From Phoenicibacter sp963592435 (GTDB lineage: Bacteria > Actinomycetota > Coriobacteriia > Coriobacteriales > Eggerthellaceae), in the NCBI GenBank assembly GCA_963592435.1, contig CAVAWT010000002.1, positions 45,696-109,695 on the forward strand: a stretch of 64,000 bases of DNA, read 5' to 3'. The translations under genes and the position numbers were made by a program. Positions within the stretch are counted from its first letter, which is position 1. Every line of letters begins with the position of its first letter. Shown one piece after another: positions 18,352 to 27,542 of this stretch. The notes under the pieces were generated by a model that worked only from the letters and a program-made list of their open reading frames with translations, was not told where the DNA came from and ran no database searches.

Positions 18352-19800
18352 TTATCTCCTTCTGCTCAAATTCTTTTCCTCCATGTCGAGAAATGACTTC
18401 CTGACATGCTCTTCTGTTTCTCGTCTTATCTGTGATTCCCTCAAAAGATCGCTTCGGATTCTGAAATATTCCCAGACAAGCAAAACAAAAAGAATTGATT
18501 CAATGATCAAATAGCTCAAAATTGCGCCATTTAAACCTTCAAAACCGATCAAAAGCGAAGGGATAAAAAGCGAGAAGCCAAATGTTACGAAATAGAGAGT
18601 CGTAACATCTTTTTGGCGACGCATGACAGTGACAACTTGATAGATGAAGTCGATCGCGCAAGTGACGCCACCAGTCACAATCATGACATAAGACAAATTC
18701 CTGTAGGGTTCAAAGTCTATGCCATAGAAAAAGCTCATCACACTAATTCCGATCGTCGCCATAACAAACCAAGCAGCGACAGTTATTCCAACAACAACAA
18801 GCAAGATCACAATCAAGAATAGGTCGAACTTTTTGCGCTTCGAGTCATCTTGCCAAACGTCTGCCATGCGAACGATGAGAGGTTTATAGACAAGCTGACC
18901 GACAATCAAAATGCACTGTGCAGGGAAATAAAGGGCATTGAAATAGAGCTGCGCGTCATAGGCGAGCGTACCTTCCATAACAAGCTTTGGCATGTTTTCA
19001 ACGACGTTAAAAAGAAAAAGCGCTATGAAAAGTGGCGCTGTTGTTTTTATCAGTTTTGCAACACTTTCAAAACTAAATCCGTGAGATTTTTCTGTTTCAA
19101 GAAGCGTCAAGGGCATCGTCACAACAAATAATGTTATCGCCGCAACAATCGCCATTGCCCAGCATGCAGTCGCTCCGCTTCTTGTTATAAGCAAGAAAAT
19201 TGAAAAGAAGATCAAAGCGGAAGCTGAGCGTATTGCTTGAGAAATTCCAGCCAAGTAGAGCTTATCAACTTGTTGTAACCTGCCTTCATAGACGTCTGCC
19301 AACGCGTCCACACAGCGGTATATCAAAACTGCAGTTGCAATGCTTGACATCTCGCCCGAATAGCCTCTGAAACTGCAATAGAGCCAACCAAAAACGAGCA
19401 TTAAAGCGCACGTTGCCCACCTTGAGACTTGATAGTCCATAAAAGAATGTTCTTCATTGATGTCAGAAGCTTGAAACGCGCGCGTTCCGAAATTCCCAAC
19501 GAACATCAAAAGAAGCCCGATGACAAACGCCATCGAGATCATACCTGCTTGTTGCACTCCGACAAGTTGCGTGGAAACCATCGTGACAACAGGAAAAACA
19601 AATGACCAACAAGCAGTACCGACAGAATTCCAAACAAAATCGCGCTTCGTTCTGTGTGAATCGTATATAGCGTCTGACTCAGAAAGTCCATCGCCTTTCA
19701 TCGCTCCGACAACGCGATCAAACCATTGATTTACAATTCTTGCTATGAAATTTTGCTTGTGCGGCTTTTTGCTAAAAATTTCTCCGCGTTTAAATTTCAT
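18352..19800 (-). CDS. MOP-superfamily (MATE/Wzx-like) membrane flippase
   Basis: 482 residues with about 12-14 hydrophobic helices, a basic N-terminus and a charged C-terminal tail (RSDLLRESQIRRETEEHVRK). The helix pattern and segments such as FGTRAFQASDINEEHSFMDY resemble lipopolysaccharide/teichoic-acid-type flippases rather than drug-exporting MATE pumps. Exact substrate unknown. It is the first gene of the unit continuing into the Na/Pi symporter; its 5' region is divergent from the gene at 19929. Confidence 0.7.
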   Translation of the reverse strand: MKFKRGEIFSKKPHKQNFIARIVNQWFDRVVGAMKGDGLSESDAIYDSHRTKRDFVWNSVGTACWSFVFPVVTMVSTQLVGVQQAGMISMAFVIGLLLMFVGNFGTRAFQASDINEEHSFMDYQVSRWATCALMLVFGWLYCSFRGYSGEMSSIATAVLIYRCVDALADVYEGRLQQVDKLYLAGISQAIRSASALIFFSIFLLITRSGATACWAMAIVAAITLFVVTMPLTLLETEKSHGFSFESVAKLIKTTAPLFIALFLFNVVENMPKLVMEGTLAYDAQLYFNALYFPAQCILIVGQLVYKPLIVRMADVWQDDSKRKKFDLFLIVILLVVVGITVAAWFVMATIGISVMSFFYGIDFEPYRNLSYVMIVTGGVTCAIDFIYQVVTVMRRQKDVTTLYFVTFGFSLFIPSLLIGFEGLNGAILSYLIIESILFVLLVWEYFRIRSDLLRESQIRRETEEHVRKSFLDMEEKNLSRRR

Positions 19801-19928
19801 CTCTTCGACGTCGCTCCTAATGAGGTGTTCAAAATCCTAATTATTTTTAATATAATAATTCTAAGTTATTTATTCATAAATTTATGAGTGAAAATGTTAA
19901 ACGTGATTAATTTGGAGTTGTTTTAAAG

Positions 19929-21077
19929 TTGGCAATTGAACAAATAAACCCAGAAACTGGCGAAGTCGAGATTCGTGCAATACAAACAAATTCACGAATC
20001 GATCCACCAAAGTCGCACCACAAAGCAAAGTCCATGTTGCCAGGCGGAGAAAAATACACAGCTTTCACCAAATGGAGAAGGCGAATCTTTGGAGTGTTCG
20101 GGATTGCCGTCCTCGTTTGGTTTTGCTATTCTTTGGCAGTCAACATGAACGTTGGAGGACTCGTGCAACCGCCGAGTGCTCCAAGCGAAGCCCAAGCGCA
20201 AAACGCTTTTAAGAAAGCCACTGCACCTGGTTATGACTCTATGAAATACCTCTCTGACACAACTTCTGGAACTCCAACAGTTGAAAATGTTGAGGTTGGA
20301 AGGGTTGTCACAAACACTGGTGAAGTTTCTGTTGGGTATTCGTGTGAAGCAACAGCTGACGTTAAATTTTCAAACTCCTCTTTGAACTCGACATCAAAAA
20401 TGCGCGTCAAGATGTCCTATAACTCACTTCTTCACACGTGGGAAGCTGGAGAGATTTCAGTCGAGCGTTCAAATTATCGTCCAAATTCTGGTCCAGACTT
20501 AAACAAAATTCAAAACGATGCCTATAACCTTCTCAATTCCTATGACTCTGATGCAGCAACAAAGATGAAAGGCTCGACAGTCGAGCGAGAAGGTCAAATT
20601 CCAAAAGAAGGCGGAACTGTGACGATCATCTTCACAAAAGAAGGTGCTGGAACGACAACGAACAACTATTATGGCTATTCAACAACGACTGACCTCGTCA
20701 AAACAATGCATGTCAGAGTTGAGTGGAGTGAAATCTCTGGATGGGTCGCAAGCGTCACTTGGGTAAAAACGGAAGGCGAAGGCTTGGAAGACGACTCTTC
20801 AACCGAGACTAACACAAGCTCAACGACTACAGAGACTGCAACAGAAGAACTTGCTTGCGCAAGTGGCTCCTACGTTCGCCTCAGCGGAAATGTCAGCGGA
20901 TCAACTCTGACGACAAGTGCAACAACTAAATATACAATTGACAGCGTGGAAGTGACGACGAAAGAAGTTGCATTAACTGGGAACACGAGTGTTTTCTCAG
21001 GACAGAGCTCGGTCACAGTTGCTGGATATATCTCAATTGAAAATGGCAAAGTCACTCTCGATGTTCAAAACAACTAA
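19929..21077 (+). CDS. Membrane-anchored extracytoplasmic protein of unknown function
   Basis: 382 residues, not recognised. A hydrophilic basic N-terminus of about 50 residues is followed by one membrane helix (RIFGVFGIAVLVWFCYSLAV, about 52-71). A Ser/Thr/Asn-rich extracellular region of about 300 residues follows, with low-complexity stretches rich in Thr and Glu around 290-315. This is the topology of a type II anchored protein. The start is TTG at 19929 with GGAG eleven bases upstream. Its stop is three bases before ispE, so both are probably one transcript; a link to isoprenoid synthesis is not implied. Confidence 0.75.
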   Translation: MAIEQINPETGEVEIRAIQTNSRIDPPKSHHKAKSMLPGGEKYTAFTKWRRRIFGVFGIAVLVWFCYSLAVNMNVGGLVQPPSAPSEAQAQNAFKKATAPGYDSMKYLSDTTSGTPTVENVEVGRVVTNTGEVSVGYSCEATADVKFSNSSLNSTSKMRVKMSYNSLLHTWEAGEISVERSNYRPNSGPDLNKIQNDAYNLLNSYDSDAATKMKGSTVEREGQIPKEGGTVTIIFTKEGAGTTTNNYYGYSTTTDLVKTMHVRVEWSEISGWVASVTWVKTEGEGLEDDSSTETNTSSTTTETATEELACASGSYVRLSGNVSGSTLTTSATTKYTIDSVEVTTKEVALTGNTSVFSGQSSVTVAGYISIENGKVTLDVQNN

Positions 21078-21080
21078 AAA

Positions 21081-22028
21081 ATGAAGAGTTTTACTGCCAT
21101 CGCACCAGCAAAAATAAACTTGCATTTAAGAGTCTTCCCTAAGGCAAAAGGTCAAGACTATCACGAGATTGAAAACGTCATGCAGACAATAAGTTTGCAT
21201 GACAAGCTCAAGATTCGCGTTCCAGAAAATGAGGAAGAGTCAAAAATCGTCATCAATGAACGCAACAGAAAGATCAACGATGCTTTTGGGATAAAAGAAA
21301 TCCCTCACGCGATAACTGAGCTTAAGAATGCGACTTTGAGCATCTTGATTGATGACAAAACAGGTCAAAACATAGACGTCCCAATTGAAGACAATTTAAT
21401 AACTAAAGCTATAAAAAAATCTCTTGAGACTAATCATTTCAAAAACAAAACACACATAGAGATTTCCTTAGAAAAAAACATCCCAGCTCAAGCAGGTCTT
21501 GGTGGTGGCTCATCAGATGCAGCAGCAACTCTTTTGTTTATGCAAAAAATGCTCCAGCTAACTGACACTCAAGTTGCAGAAATTGCAAAAGAAATTGGCT
21601 GTGACGTGCTTTTTTTCTTAAAAGGAAGCAGAGTCAAGCTGGTCGGAAAAGGTGAAGAAGTAAAAGAAGAATTAGAATCGCTAAAAACTCCGATCGTCAT
21701 TGCAAAACCACGGGGTGGAGTCAGCACGAAGCAATGCTATGATGCCTTTGATGAATGCCCTTCACAAAGTGAGGCAAAAGGCAAGTTTTTTCTTCTAAAC
21801 GATCTTCAAAGACCAGCTTGCGAAATCAACCCGAGCATAATTGACGTTATCGATTGCATTAGCGAAGTTTGCGAAAGAGATGACGTTTTGATGACTGGCA
21901 GCGGTTCAGCTTGTTTTGGGATATGCGAATCTTTTGATGAAGCGCGACGCGCATGCACTAAATTAAAACTAAATGGATTTTGGGCAAGAGCTTGCAGTTG
22001 TTCGCCAGCAAAAGCAAGTTTGATTTAA
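21081..22028 (+). CDS. ispE: 4-diphosphocytidyl-2-C-methyl-D-erythritol kinase
   Basis: 315 residues, GHMP kinase fold. It has AIAPAKINLHLRV at the N-terminus, the ATP-binding glycine loop PAQAGLGGGSSDAAATL, and MTGSGSACFG near the C-terminus. It phosphorylates CDP-ME in the fourth MEP step, complementing ispD and ispF at 8337-9573. An insertion (about residues 60-115) makes it a little longer than many homologues. It converges with the PRC-barrel gene with only 7 bases between stops and no clear terminator. Confidence 0.94.
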   Translation: MKSFTAIAPAKINLHLRVFPKAKGQDYHEIENVMQTISLHDKLKIRVPENEEESKIVINERNRKINDAFGIKEIPHAITELKNATLSILIDDKTGQNIDVPIEDNLITKAIKKSLETNHFKNKTHIEISLEKNIPAQAGLGGGSSDAAATLLFMQKMLQLTDTQVAEIAKEIGCDVLFFLKGSRVKLVGKGEEVKEELESLKTPIVIAKPRGGVSTKQCYDAFDECPSQSEAKGKFFLLNDLQRPACEINPSIIDVIDCISEVCERDDVLMTGSGSACFGICESFDEARRACTKLKLNGFWARACSCSPAKASLI

Positions 22029-22035
22029 TAAAAAG

Positions 22036-22899
22036 TTATTCGCCTTTGTAGGCTTTTTTAAATTCGTCTTTAAAGCCAATAAGACCAACTTTGGTTGTTT
22101 CTAGGTCACGCTTAGCTTTTTCCTTGGCCTTCTCTTTTCCTTTTTCTCCGAGATCTGAAGCAACTTCTTTGCTCTTCTGAGCACCTTTTTTTCCGAGATC
22201 TATTGCAGCTTCTTTGCCTTTTTGAAGCGTCGGTGTTGCTTTTTCTTTCAGCTTTCCAGCCATCTCGCCTGCTTTTTTCTTCGCAACAACACTTCCTGCT
22301 GCCAACTTCTCAGATGCTCCACCAGCCAACTGAACGCTACCTGCTTCGTCTTTCATGACAAGAACTCCGAAATCTTCTTCCTCTTCACCATCCGCGCTAA
22401 CAAGCCTTGCTGCCCCTGATCCAGCTTTAACGCCCACAACAAACTCACCCGGAATTGGTCTTGTTCCGAGCAACGCATCTGACATGGCTCCATCAGAAAT
22501 TTTTATCTCCTCAATTTTGCCAGTTGAATTGCAAGTTATCGAATCGACATTCCCTAATGCTTTTCCACTCTCGCAACTGACAGCCATTCCATCAAAAACG
22601 AAGGTGTGAGCAAGATTGATTTTGTTTTTCTTCAAAAACTCACTTGCTTGATCTTCGAAATCAGCATCCAAGATGACTGTGCCAGATTGAAAAGTTATTG
22701 AAGACAAGGGTGCATAGATGTCCTTTCTGCGAAACATCATAGCAACGTCAGGACGTTTGATTAAAATTCCTATGCACTTGTTTTTGTGAAAAATAAAATG
22801 ATGAACACGACCGACTTTTTTAACAGTTAACTCTTCTTCTGTTTCGTCGGTCGTGAGATAGGCTTGTTTGCCGAGATATCTTGATGTTGAAAAAATCAA
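22036..22899 (-). CDS. PRC-barrel-like protein with Lys/Ala-rich helical tail
   Basis: 287 residues. The N-terminal ~165 residues contain two PRC-barrel-like units (KVGRVHHFIFHKNKCIGILI and KALGNVDSITCNSTGKIEEI). An acidic linker follows, then a 90-residue Lys/Ala/Glu helix with repeated KGKEKAKEKAKR-type segments, reminiscent of LEA/YtxH-like proteins. The start is TTG at 22899 with no strong ribosome binding site. It lies 21 bases after the YtxH gene, suggesting coupled expression. Role unknown; PRC barrels often occur in RNA-processing or envelope-associated proteins. Confidence 0.7.
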   Translation of the reverse strand: MIFSTSRYLGKQAYLTTDETEEELTVKKVGRVHHFIFHKNKCIGILIKRPDVAMMFRRKDIYAPLSSITFQSGTVILDADFEDQASEFLKKNKINLAHTFVFDGMAVSCESGKALGNVDSITCNSTGKIEEIKISDGAMSDALLGTRPIPGEFVVGVKAGSGAARLVSADGEEEEDFGVLVMKDEAGSVQLAGGASEKLAAGSVVAKKKAGEMAGKLKEKATPTLQKGKEAAIDLGKKGAQKSKEVASDLGEKGKEKAKEKAKRDLETTKVGLIGFKDEFKKAYKGE

Positions 22900-22920
22900 T
22901 TTAAAGGCGAGACTCTTCTA

Positions 22921-23316
22921 TTAGTCTTCTTCCTTTTCGTCCTTTTTGTCATCATCTTCTTTTTCATCTGATGATGAATTTCTCTTAACTTGCTCTGCAA
23001 TGCGATCTCTTGCTTCTTCAATTTTTGCACGAAGCTCATCATTTTTGTCATTTACTTGGTTCGTTGCAGTCTCAGCGGCACTTTTGACGCTACCAACAAA
23101 TCCGCCACCAATTTCGGTGGCTGATCTCATGCTGTCTTGTATGACTGCATGTGCCTGATCTCCAATGCCAGTCGCATTGTTCATGACATCGTTTGCATAA
23201 TCAGCAACGAGCTTTCTGTTTTCCTCACCATTTTTTGGAGTCAAGAGCAGAGCCGCAATTGCGCCACCAAGAGCACCGATGACAAGACCGTTCATAAAGC
23301 TTCCAAATTTAGTCAT
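22921..23316 (-). CDS. YtxH-domain protein
   Basis: 131 residues. The opening MTKFGSFMNGLVIGALGGAIAALLLTPKNGEENRK matches the YtxH family: a short membrane-inserting glycine-rich helix followed by charged amphipathic helix. The C-terminus is a run of Asp/Glu/Lys. The family is linked to general stress responses in Bacillus, but its biochemical role is unknown. A very strong ribosome binding site (GAGGAGGAAAA) precedes the ATG at 23316. Confidence 0.82.
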   Translation of the reverse strand: MTKFGSFMNGLVIGALGGAIAALLLTPKNGEENRKLVADYANDVMNNATGIGDQAHAVIQDSMRSATEIGGGFVGSVKSAAETATNQVNDKNDELRAKIEEARDRIAEQVKRNSSSDEKEDDDKKDEKEED

Positions 23317-23392
23317 TTTTCCTCCTCGGATCGTTTTTACACTTAAGTCATTTTAACGCAAGTTCAATCAATGTTAACTAAACTTAAGTTTA

Positions 23393-24085
23393 TTATCCCT
23401 CATTTGAATTAATTTTTGTCACGCGAATCGACTGAATTCTGTTTCTTCTCATTTTTTCAATCCTAAATGAATAACCATCGATCAAAAACTCCTCACCAGC
23501 TTCAGGAACTGCGTCAATTTCGTCCATTAGCCAGCCTGCAATCGTTTCATAATCATCAGCAATTTTAACTGGCCAAGCATTGTTTTTTCCAAACTTAACA
23601 GGGCACTTTCCATCCACCCTCCACTTGCCATCATCGATCTGCTCGATGAGCGCCTCTTCGTCATCAGTCTCATCAACGATCTCGCCAACAATCTCTTCAA
23701 CGATGTCTTCAACTGTTATGAGCCCTTCAGTTCCGCCCCACTCATCGATAACAATAGCCATTTGAACATGCTCAACTTGCATTTCTTCGAGAAGCTTTAT
23801 TACATTTTTCGACTCAGGAACATACTTTGGACGATACATAAATTTGTCGCAAGTGCTCTCATCATCACCGTCTAGGATTGCGTTTGTCAGATCTTTAAAA
23901 TTGACGATTCCGACAATTTCGTCACTGTCGGAGTGAGTGACAGGGAGTCTCGAGTGACCAGTCCCACGCATTCTGTCCATCGCAATTCGGACAGTTTCAG
24001 TGCAAGAGGTCTGGATCATGTCAACCCTCGGAGTGCAAATTTCGCTTGCCACTGTGCTGCCCAGATGCACAATGTCAGAAATCAT
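23393..24085 (-). CDS. CBS-pair/CorC_HlyC domain protein (CNNM-type, lacking the membrane domain)
   Basis: 230 residues. Two CBS motifs (VASEICTPRVDMIQ and the DKFMYRPKYVPESKNVIKLL segment) are followed by DEWGGTEGLITVEDIVEEI and a C-terminal CorC_HlyC transporter-associated domain. CNNM/hemolysin-like proteins normally begin with a DUF21 membrane domain; here the first usable start is the ATG at 24085. In-frame upstream codons back to a TAA at about 24164 continue coding-like (VDISTLSEPQRRM) but hold no ATG, GTG or TTG. It may be a soluble CorC-like form or a 5'-truncated gene. Family role: divalent-cation homeostasis. Confidence 0.8.
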   Translation of the reverse strand: MISDIVHLGSTVASEICTPRVDMIQTSCTETVRIAMDRMRGTGHSRLPVTHSDSDEIVGIVNFKDLTNAILDGDDESTCDKFMYRPKYVPESKNVIKLLEEMQVEHVQMAIVIDEWGGTEGLITVEDIVEEIVGEIVDETDDEEALIEQIDDGKWRVDGKCPVKFGKNNAWPVKIADDYETIAGWLMDEIDAVPEAGEEFLIDGYSFRIEKMRRNRIQSIRVTKINSNEG

Positions 24086-24212
24086 ACGCCTTTGTGGCTC
24101 ACTTAAAGTTGATATGTCAACAACATCTTGCGTGAAACTAGTCCGTCTAAATTTGCTTTTCCATTATAACCCAAAATGAAATTGTCGTGTGGTGTAAAAT
24201 GATAGTTGAAAT

Positions 24213-24356
24213 ATGACGATAGAAAAAGACAACAGACCGACTGCTAAACAAGTGGCATCTTCAGTTGCGGCAGTTTTGCTTGCATTGCTAACATTTGTTA
24301 TCATCCTTTGGGCAATAACAGCAATCGTAACAATTTTGTTGAGTGTGAAGTTTTAG
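24213..24356 (+). CDS. 47-residue single-pass membrane peptide immediately upstream of TrkH
   Basis: ATG at 24213 opens a 47-codon frame ending TAG at 24354-24356, directly followed by the TrkH ATG at 24357 with no spacing. The peptide has a charged head (MTIEKDNRPTAKQ) and a single ~30-residue hydrophobic helix ending SVKF. Tight abutment on a transporter gene is typical of small membrane subunits such as KdpF-like peptides, but no homology is claimed. Ribosome binding site is weak. It is too short for routine ORF calling. Confidence 0.6.
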   Translation: MTIEKDNRPTAKQVASSVAAVLLALLTFVIILWAITAIVTILLSVKF

Positions 24357-25922
24357 ATGTGGTCAAGATTTACATTTAATGACGTTCGCATCATAGTTCA
24401 CTACATCGGAATCTTGATGATTGGCTATTCTGCAATAATGCTACCATCAGTTTTTTGCGCAATAGCATTTCAGGAATGGGGCGCTCTAAACAGATATATC
24501 GTTGCGATCGGCGCTTCAGTTGCAACAGGTGCACTGTTCAGCCTCGCATTCGTTCGTCCAAAAAAACTAACACAGCAACAAGCAGTGGCTGTGACCGCCC
24601 TTTCATGGTTGTTTTTGTCCCTCGCAGCCTCGTTTCCACTTTACAACTCGGGGCACTACATTCAATACACTGATGCTCTGTTCGATGCTTTTTCAGCTTT
24701 CACAACGACAGGCGCGACACTGATGGTTGACCTCGACCACCTTTCAAATGCAGACAACATGTTCAGATTCATGATGCACTTCACTGGAGGCTTAGGAATC
24801 ATCGTCGTTGCTCTCTCTCTTGGAATTTTTGGAAAAGGAACTAGTGCCGCACTCTTCACAGGAGAGGGCAGAAGTGAGCATGTCATCCCCAACATCGTCT
24901 CAGCAACACGGTTCATCTTGAAAGTTGCGGTCTTCGTCATCACTTTCACAACCTTAGTTTTGTTCCTCATCATGTGCGCACACTCAATTAGCCCGACTCG
25001 CGCAATTTTGCACGCGTTTTGGATGGCGATAACTTCCTTCGTTACAGGCGGTTTTGCGCCTATGAGCGACTCTATTATGTATTACAACTCGCTTTCGATC
25101 GAAATCATCTGCATGCTTGCCATGCTTTTAGGATCAATCAGTTTTACTCTCATATATTGGGTCTTCCGAGGAAGATCTTCTGTATTCTTTGAAGATTTGG
25201 AAGTGAAAACTGGTCTTTTTTGGCTCGTCATCATGACCGCAATCTTCACTGCATCAGCCCTACAGAGCACCTATTTCACTTCCCTGCCAGCCCTAATTCA
25301 CAGAGGGGTTTTCACGGTCATTAGTGCTTTCACAACGACAGGCTTAAGCGTTTTAAATCAAACACAACTGACAACCGTTCTTTCCTCTGGCGCGTTTTTG
25401 ACTCTGGCGCTGATTATGGCTGTCGGAGGATCGGCTGGCAGCACCGCAGGAGGCATTAAATTCGACAGACTCGGAGTTATCGCAAAATCAATCGTTTTGA
25501 CTGTTAAGCAAGCTGTGTCTCCAACAACTGCAAAAGTCACTGAGCACTATTATCACTCTGGAAGGCGCGTGTTGGATGCTGTTACTGTAAAAAATGCTAT
25601 GACAATTTTTATCCTCTTTGTTGTCACCTACACTCTTGGAACACTTGCCGGAATCACTCATGGCTACGACGCATCCAAATCGATGTTTGAAGCTGTTGCG
25701 ATCACTTCAAATGCAGGCGTAACTTGTGGTATAGCAACATCGGGCATGCCCGTTTCTCTTGAAGTTGTCTACATAATTTTAATGTGGGCAGGTCGTCTCG
25801 AATTTATTGCTCTGCTCTCACTGATTGCTCAATTCTTTGCAAGTTTGAGACCAAAGAAAAGGATATTAAAGCGCGAAGCAGTTGGACCTGGTCTTCTTGA
25901 TTATGTGAGTCCAGATGAATAA
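24357..25922 (+). CDS. trkH: TrkH/KtrB-family potassium uptake channel subunit
   Basis: 521 residues with repeated membrane-P loop-membrane units. The four selectivity-filter loops are visible: SAFTTTGATL, TSFVTGGFAP, SAFTTTGLSV and AITSNAGVTC. A glycine-rich gating segment (AVGGSAGSTAGGIKFDR) is also present. It imports K+ together with a cytoplasmic TrkA/KtrA RCK partner, which is not in this window. It is preceded directly by a small membrane peptide, and its last 8 bases overlap the lipoprotein gene, so the three are translationally coupled. Confidence 0.93.
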   Translation: MWSRFTFNDVRIIVHYIGILMIGYSAIMLPSVFCAIAFQEWGALNRYIVAIGASVATGALFSLAFVRPKKLTQQQAVAVTALSWLFLSLAASFPLYNSGHYIQYTDALFDAFSAFTTTGATLMVDLDHLSNADNMFRFMMHFTGGLGIIVVALSLGIFGKGTSAALFTGEGRSEHVIPNIVSATRFILKVAVFVITFTTLVLFLIMCAHSISPTRAILHAFWMAITSFVTGGFAPMSDSIMYYNSLSIEIICMLAMLLGSISFTLIYWVFRGRSSVFFEDLEVKTGLFWLVIMTAIFTASALQSTYFTSLPALIHRGVFTVISAFTTTGLSVLNQTQLTTVLSSGAFLTLALIMAVGGSAGSTAGGIKFDRLGVIAKSIVLTVKQAVSPTTAKVTEHYYHSGRRVLDAVTVKNAMTIFILFVVTYTLGTLAGITHGYDASKSMFEAVAITSNAGVTCGIATSGMPVSLEVVYIILMWAGRLEFIALLSLIAQFFASLRPKKRILKREAVGPGLLDYVSPDE

Positions 25923-26601
25923 GTTTAAAAGTTTTGACATATCAAACGCCATAAAGCAAGTCATGTCTTTTTTGCTTGTTCTCTATTTAGCTTTCTCACT
26001 TTTTGGATGTTCACAAAGAACAAAAGAAACAACGATAATGTCGCAAAAGGATGAAATTACAGAGGATGAAAATAAAATCAATCCTTCATTGGAAGCCGAC
26101 TCTTCTTTTCTTTACGACATTTCTATTTTTGACTTAAAGAGCTCAACAGCAACAATTATTGATGGGCAAACTGTGCAGGTTGAAGGAGAAGTTGTTGGAG
26201 ACGTCAGAACTGTTGATTTTGAACAAGACCATTTTTGGATAACTTTGGAAGAGGAATCGAGAAGCAAAACGAGCACAATAACGATTTATTGCACAAAGAA
26301 CACGACAGACTTGATCGACACGTTTGGAGGTTATAAGCGTCTTGGGACGACATTGCAAGTGAGAGGAACCTTCAACATCGCTTGTGACGAGCATGACGGT
26401 CTTTGTGACATCCATGCGGAAAGCGCGAGCATTAAATCGCAAGGTGCTCAAATGTCATCGGATTTTGACTTTGGAAACCTTGCGTTTTCAGCCGTTATGC
26501 TGATCTTCGGTGGAACAATGATTGGAATTTATGCATTCCTTTCAAACAACAAGAAAAAAGCTGAAGCGGAGCTCAACGAAGACGATGAGGACGAAGAATA
26601 G
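25915..26601 (+). CDS. Membrane-anchored OB-like lipoprotein coupled to TrkH
   Basis: 228 residues. An N-terminal lipoprotein signal (SFLLVLYLAFSLFGC, Cys near residue 31) is followed by an OB-fold-like beta domain of about 100 residues (VEGEVVGDVRTVDFEQDHFW ... RGTFNI). A C-terminal membrane helix (LAFSAVMLIFGGTMIGIYAF) and acidic tail come last. A lipid anchor and a C-terminal helix at once are unusual; the first hydrophobic stretch might instead act as a plain membrane anchor. Function unknown. It overlaps trkH by 8 bases and rsgA by 1 base (TAGTG). Confidence 0.75.
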   Translation: MNKFKSFDISNAIKQVMSFLLVLYLAFSLFGCSQRTKETTIMSQKDEITEDENKINPSLEADSSFLYDISIFDLKSSTATIIDGQTVQVEGEVVGDVRTVDFEQDHFWITLEEESRSKTSTITIYCTKNTTDLIDTFGGYKRLGTTLQVRGTFNIACDEHDGLCDIHAESASIKSQGAQMSSDFDFGNLAFSAVMLIFGGTMIGIYAFLSNNKKKAEAELNEDDEDEE

Positions 26602-27542
26602 TGCAGACTTTTGCTGAAGTCATTAAGCTCGACAAGAGCTTCCCAGCAGTTCGCACAAAGGAGGGAGTTGAAAGAAGAGCTGAATTCTCTTCTTCACTAG
26701 CCAAAAAAAGAGCATCTGTTGCAATTTGTGATCAACTGAAGGTCACTGTCGAAGACGACCTTGAAAATGCAATAATTGAAGAGATTTTACCTCGCAAAAA
26801 CAAGCTCATCAGAAATGACCCAGTCGACAGAAAGAAAGAACAAGTCCTAGCATCAAATTTTGATCAAATTGCGATCCTCATCGTCGCAGGCGATGAAAAC
26901 TTCAACCACCTTGCAAGAATGCTAACGATCGCTTCGAACGCCGACGTTCCCATATCTATAATTTTTACTAAGTGCGACTTAAAGATGCCAAACTATTTAG
27001 CGATCCAGTCCCTCCTAGATGTTGCACACAATGTGCTTTCAATTTCACTTCAGAGCTCAGAGGATAAAAACTTAATCATCAAAGAGTTTGAATGCCAACA
27101 CGAAATTGAAAATGCTAAGAAATCCGACTTTTCTGACTGGGAAAACAAAAGAACTGTCCTTTTAGGAAAATCAGGTGTGGGAAAATCAAGCCTCATTAAC
27201 GCTCTTGCGAAAAAAACAGTTTGCAAGCAAGGCGAGGTGCGAGAATTTGACAACAAGGGACGACACACAACAGTTGCAAGGCAGGCTATTAAAACTCAAA
27301 AATATGGCGAAATTGTCGACATGCCAGGAGTCCGATCTCTTGGTCTGATCAATTGCGAGCAAGGTTTAAAACGAGTCTATTCTCAGATTTATGAAATGTC
27401 TCAGAACTGCAAGTTCAGAGACTGCACACACAGAAGTGAACCTGGGTGTGCAGTTAAAGGAAATGTTGATCAAGAGTTGCTTGAGTCGTTTATTGAACTG
27501 AATGAAGAAAACGAAGCTAACTCAACAACATTTCGTCATTAG
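26601..27542 (+). CDS. rsgA: Ribosome small-subunit-dependent GTPase RsgA
   Basis: 313 residues, circularly permuted GTPase. The OB domain comes first, then the G4-like IIFTKCDL, which precedes G1 LLGKSGVGKSSLINAL. G2 is KGRHTT and G3 is DMPGVRSLGL. The C-terminal zinc knuckle is CKFRDCTHRSEPGC. Role: late 30S subunit maturation. The GTG start at 26601 shares its G with the preceding TAG stop. Its 3' end overlaps the convergent ABC ATPase gene by 26 bases. Confidence 0.95.
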   Translation: MQTFAEVIKLDKSFPAVRTKEGVERRAEFSSSLAKKRASVAICDQLKVTVEDDLENAIIEEILPRKNKLIRNDPVDRKKEQVLASNFDQIAILIVAGDENFNHLARMLTIASNADVPISIIFTKCDLKMPNYLAIQSLLDVAHNVLSISLQSSEDKNLIIKEFECQHEIENAKKSDFSDWENKRTVLLGKSGVGKSSLINALAKKTVCKQGEVREFDNKGRHTTVARQAIKTQKYGEIVDMPGVRSLGLINCEQGLKRVYSQIYEMSQNCKFRDCTHRSEPGCAVKGNVDQELLESFIELNEENEANSTTFRH

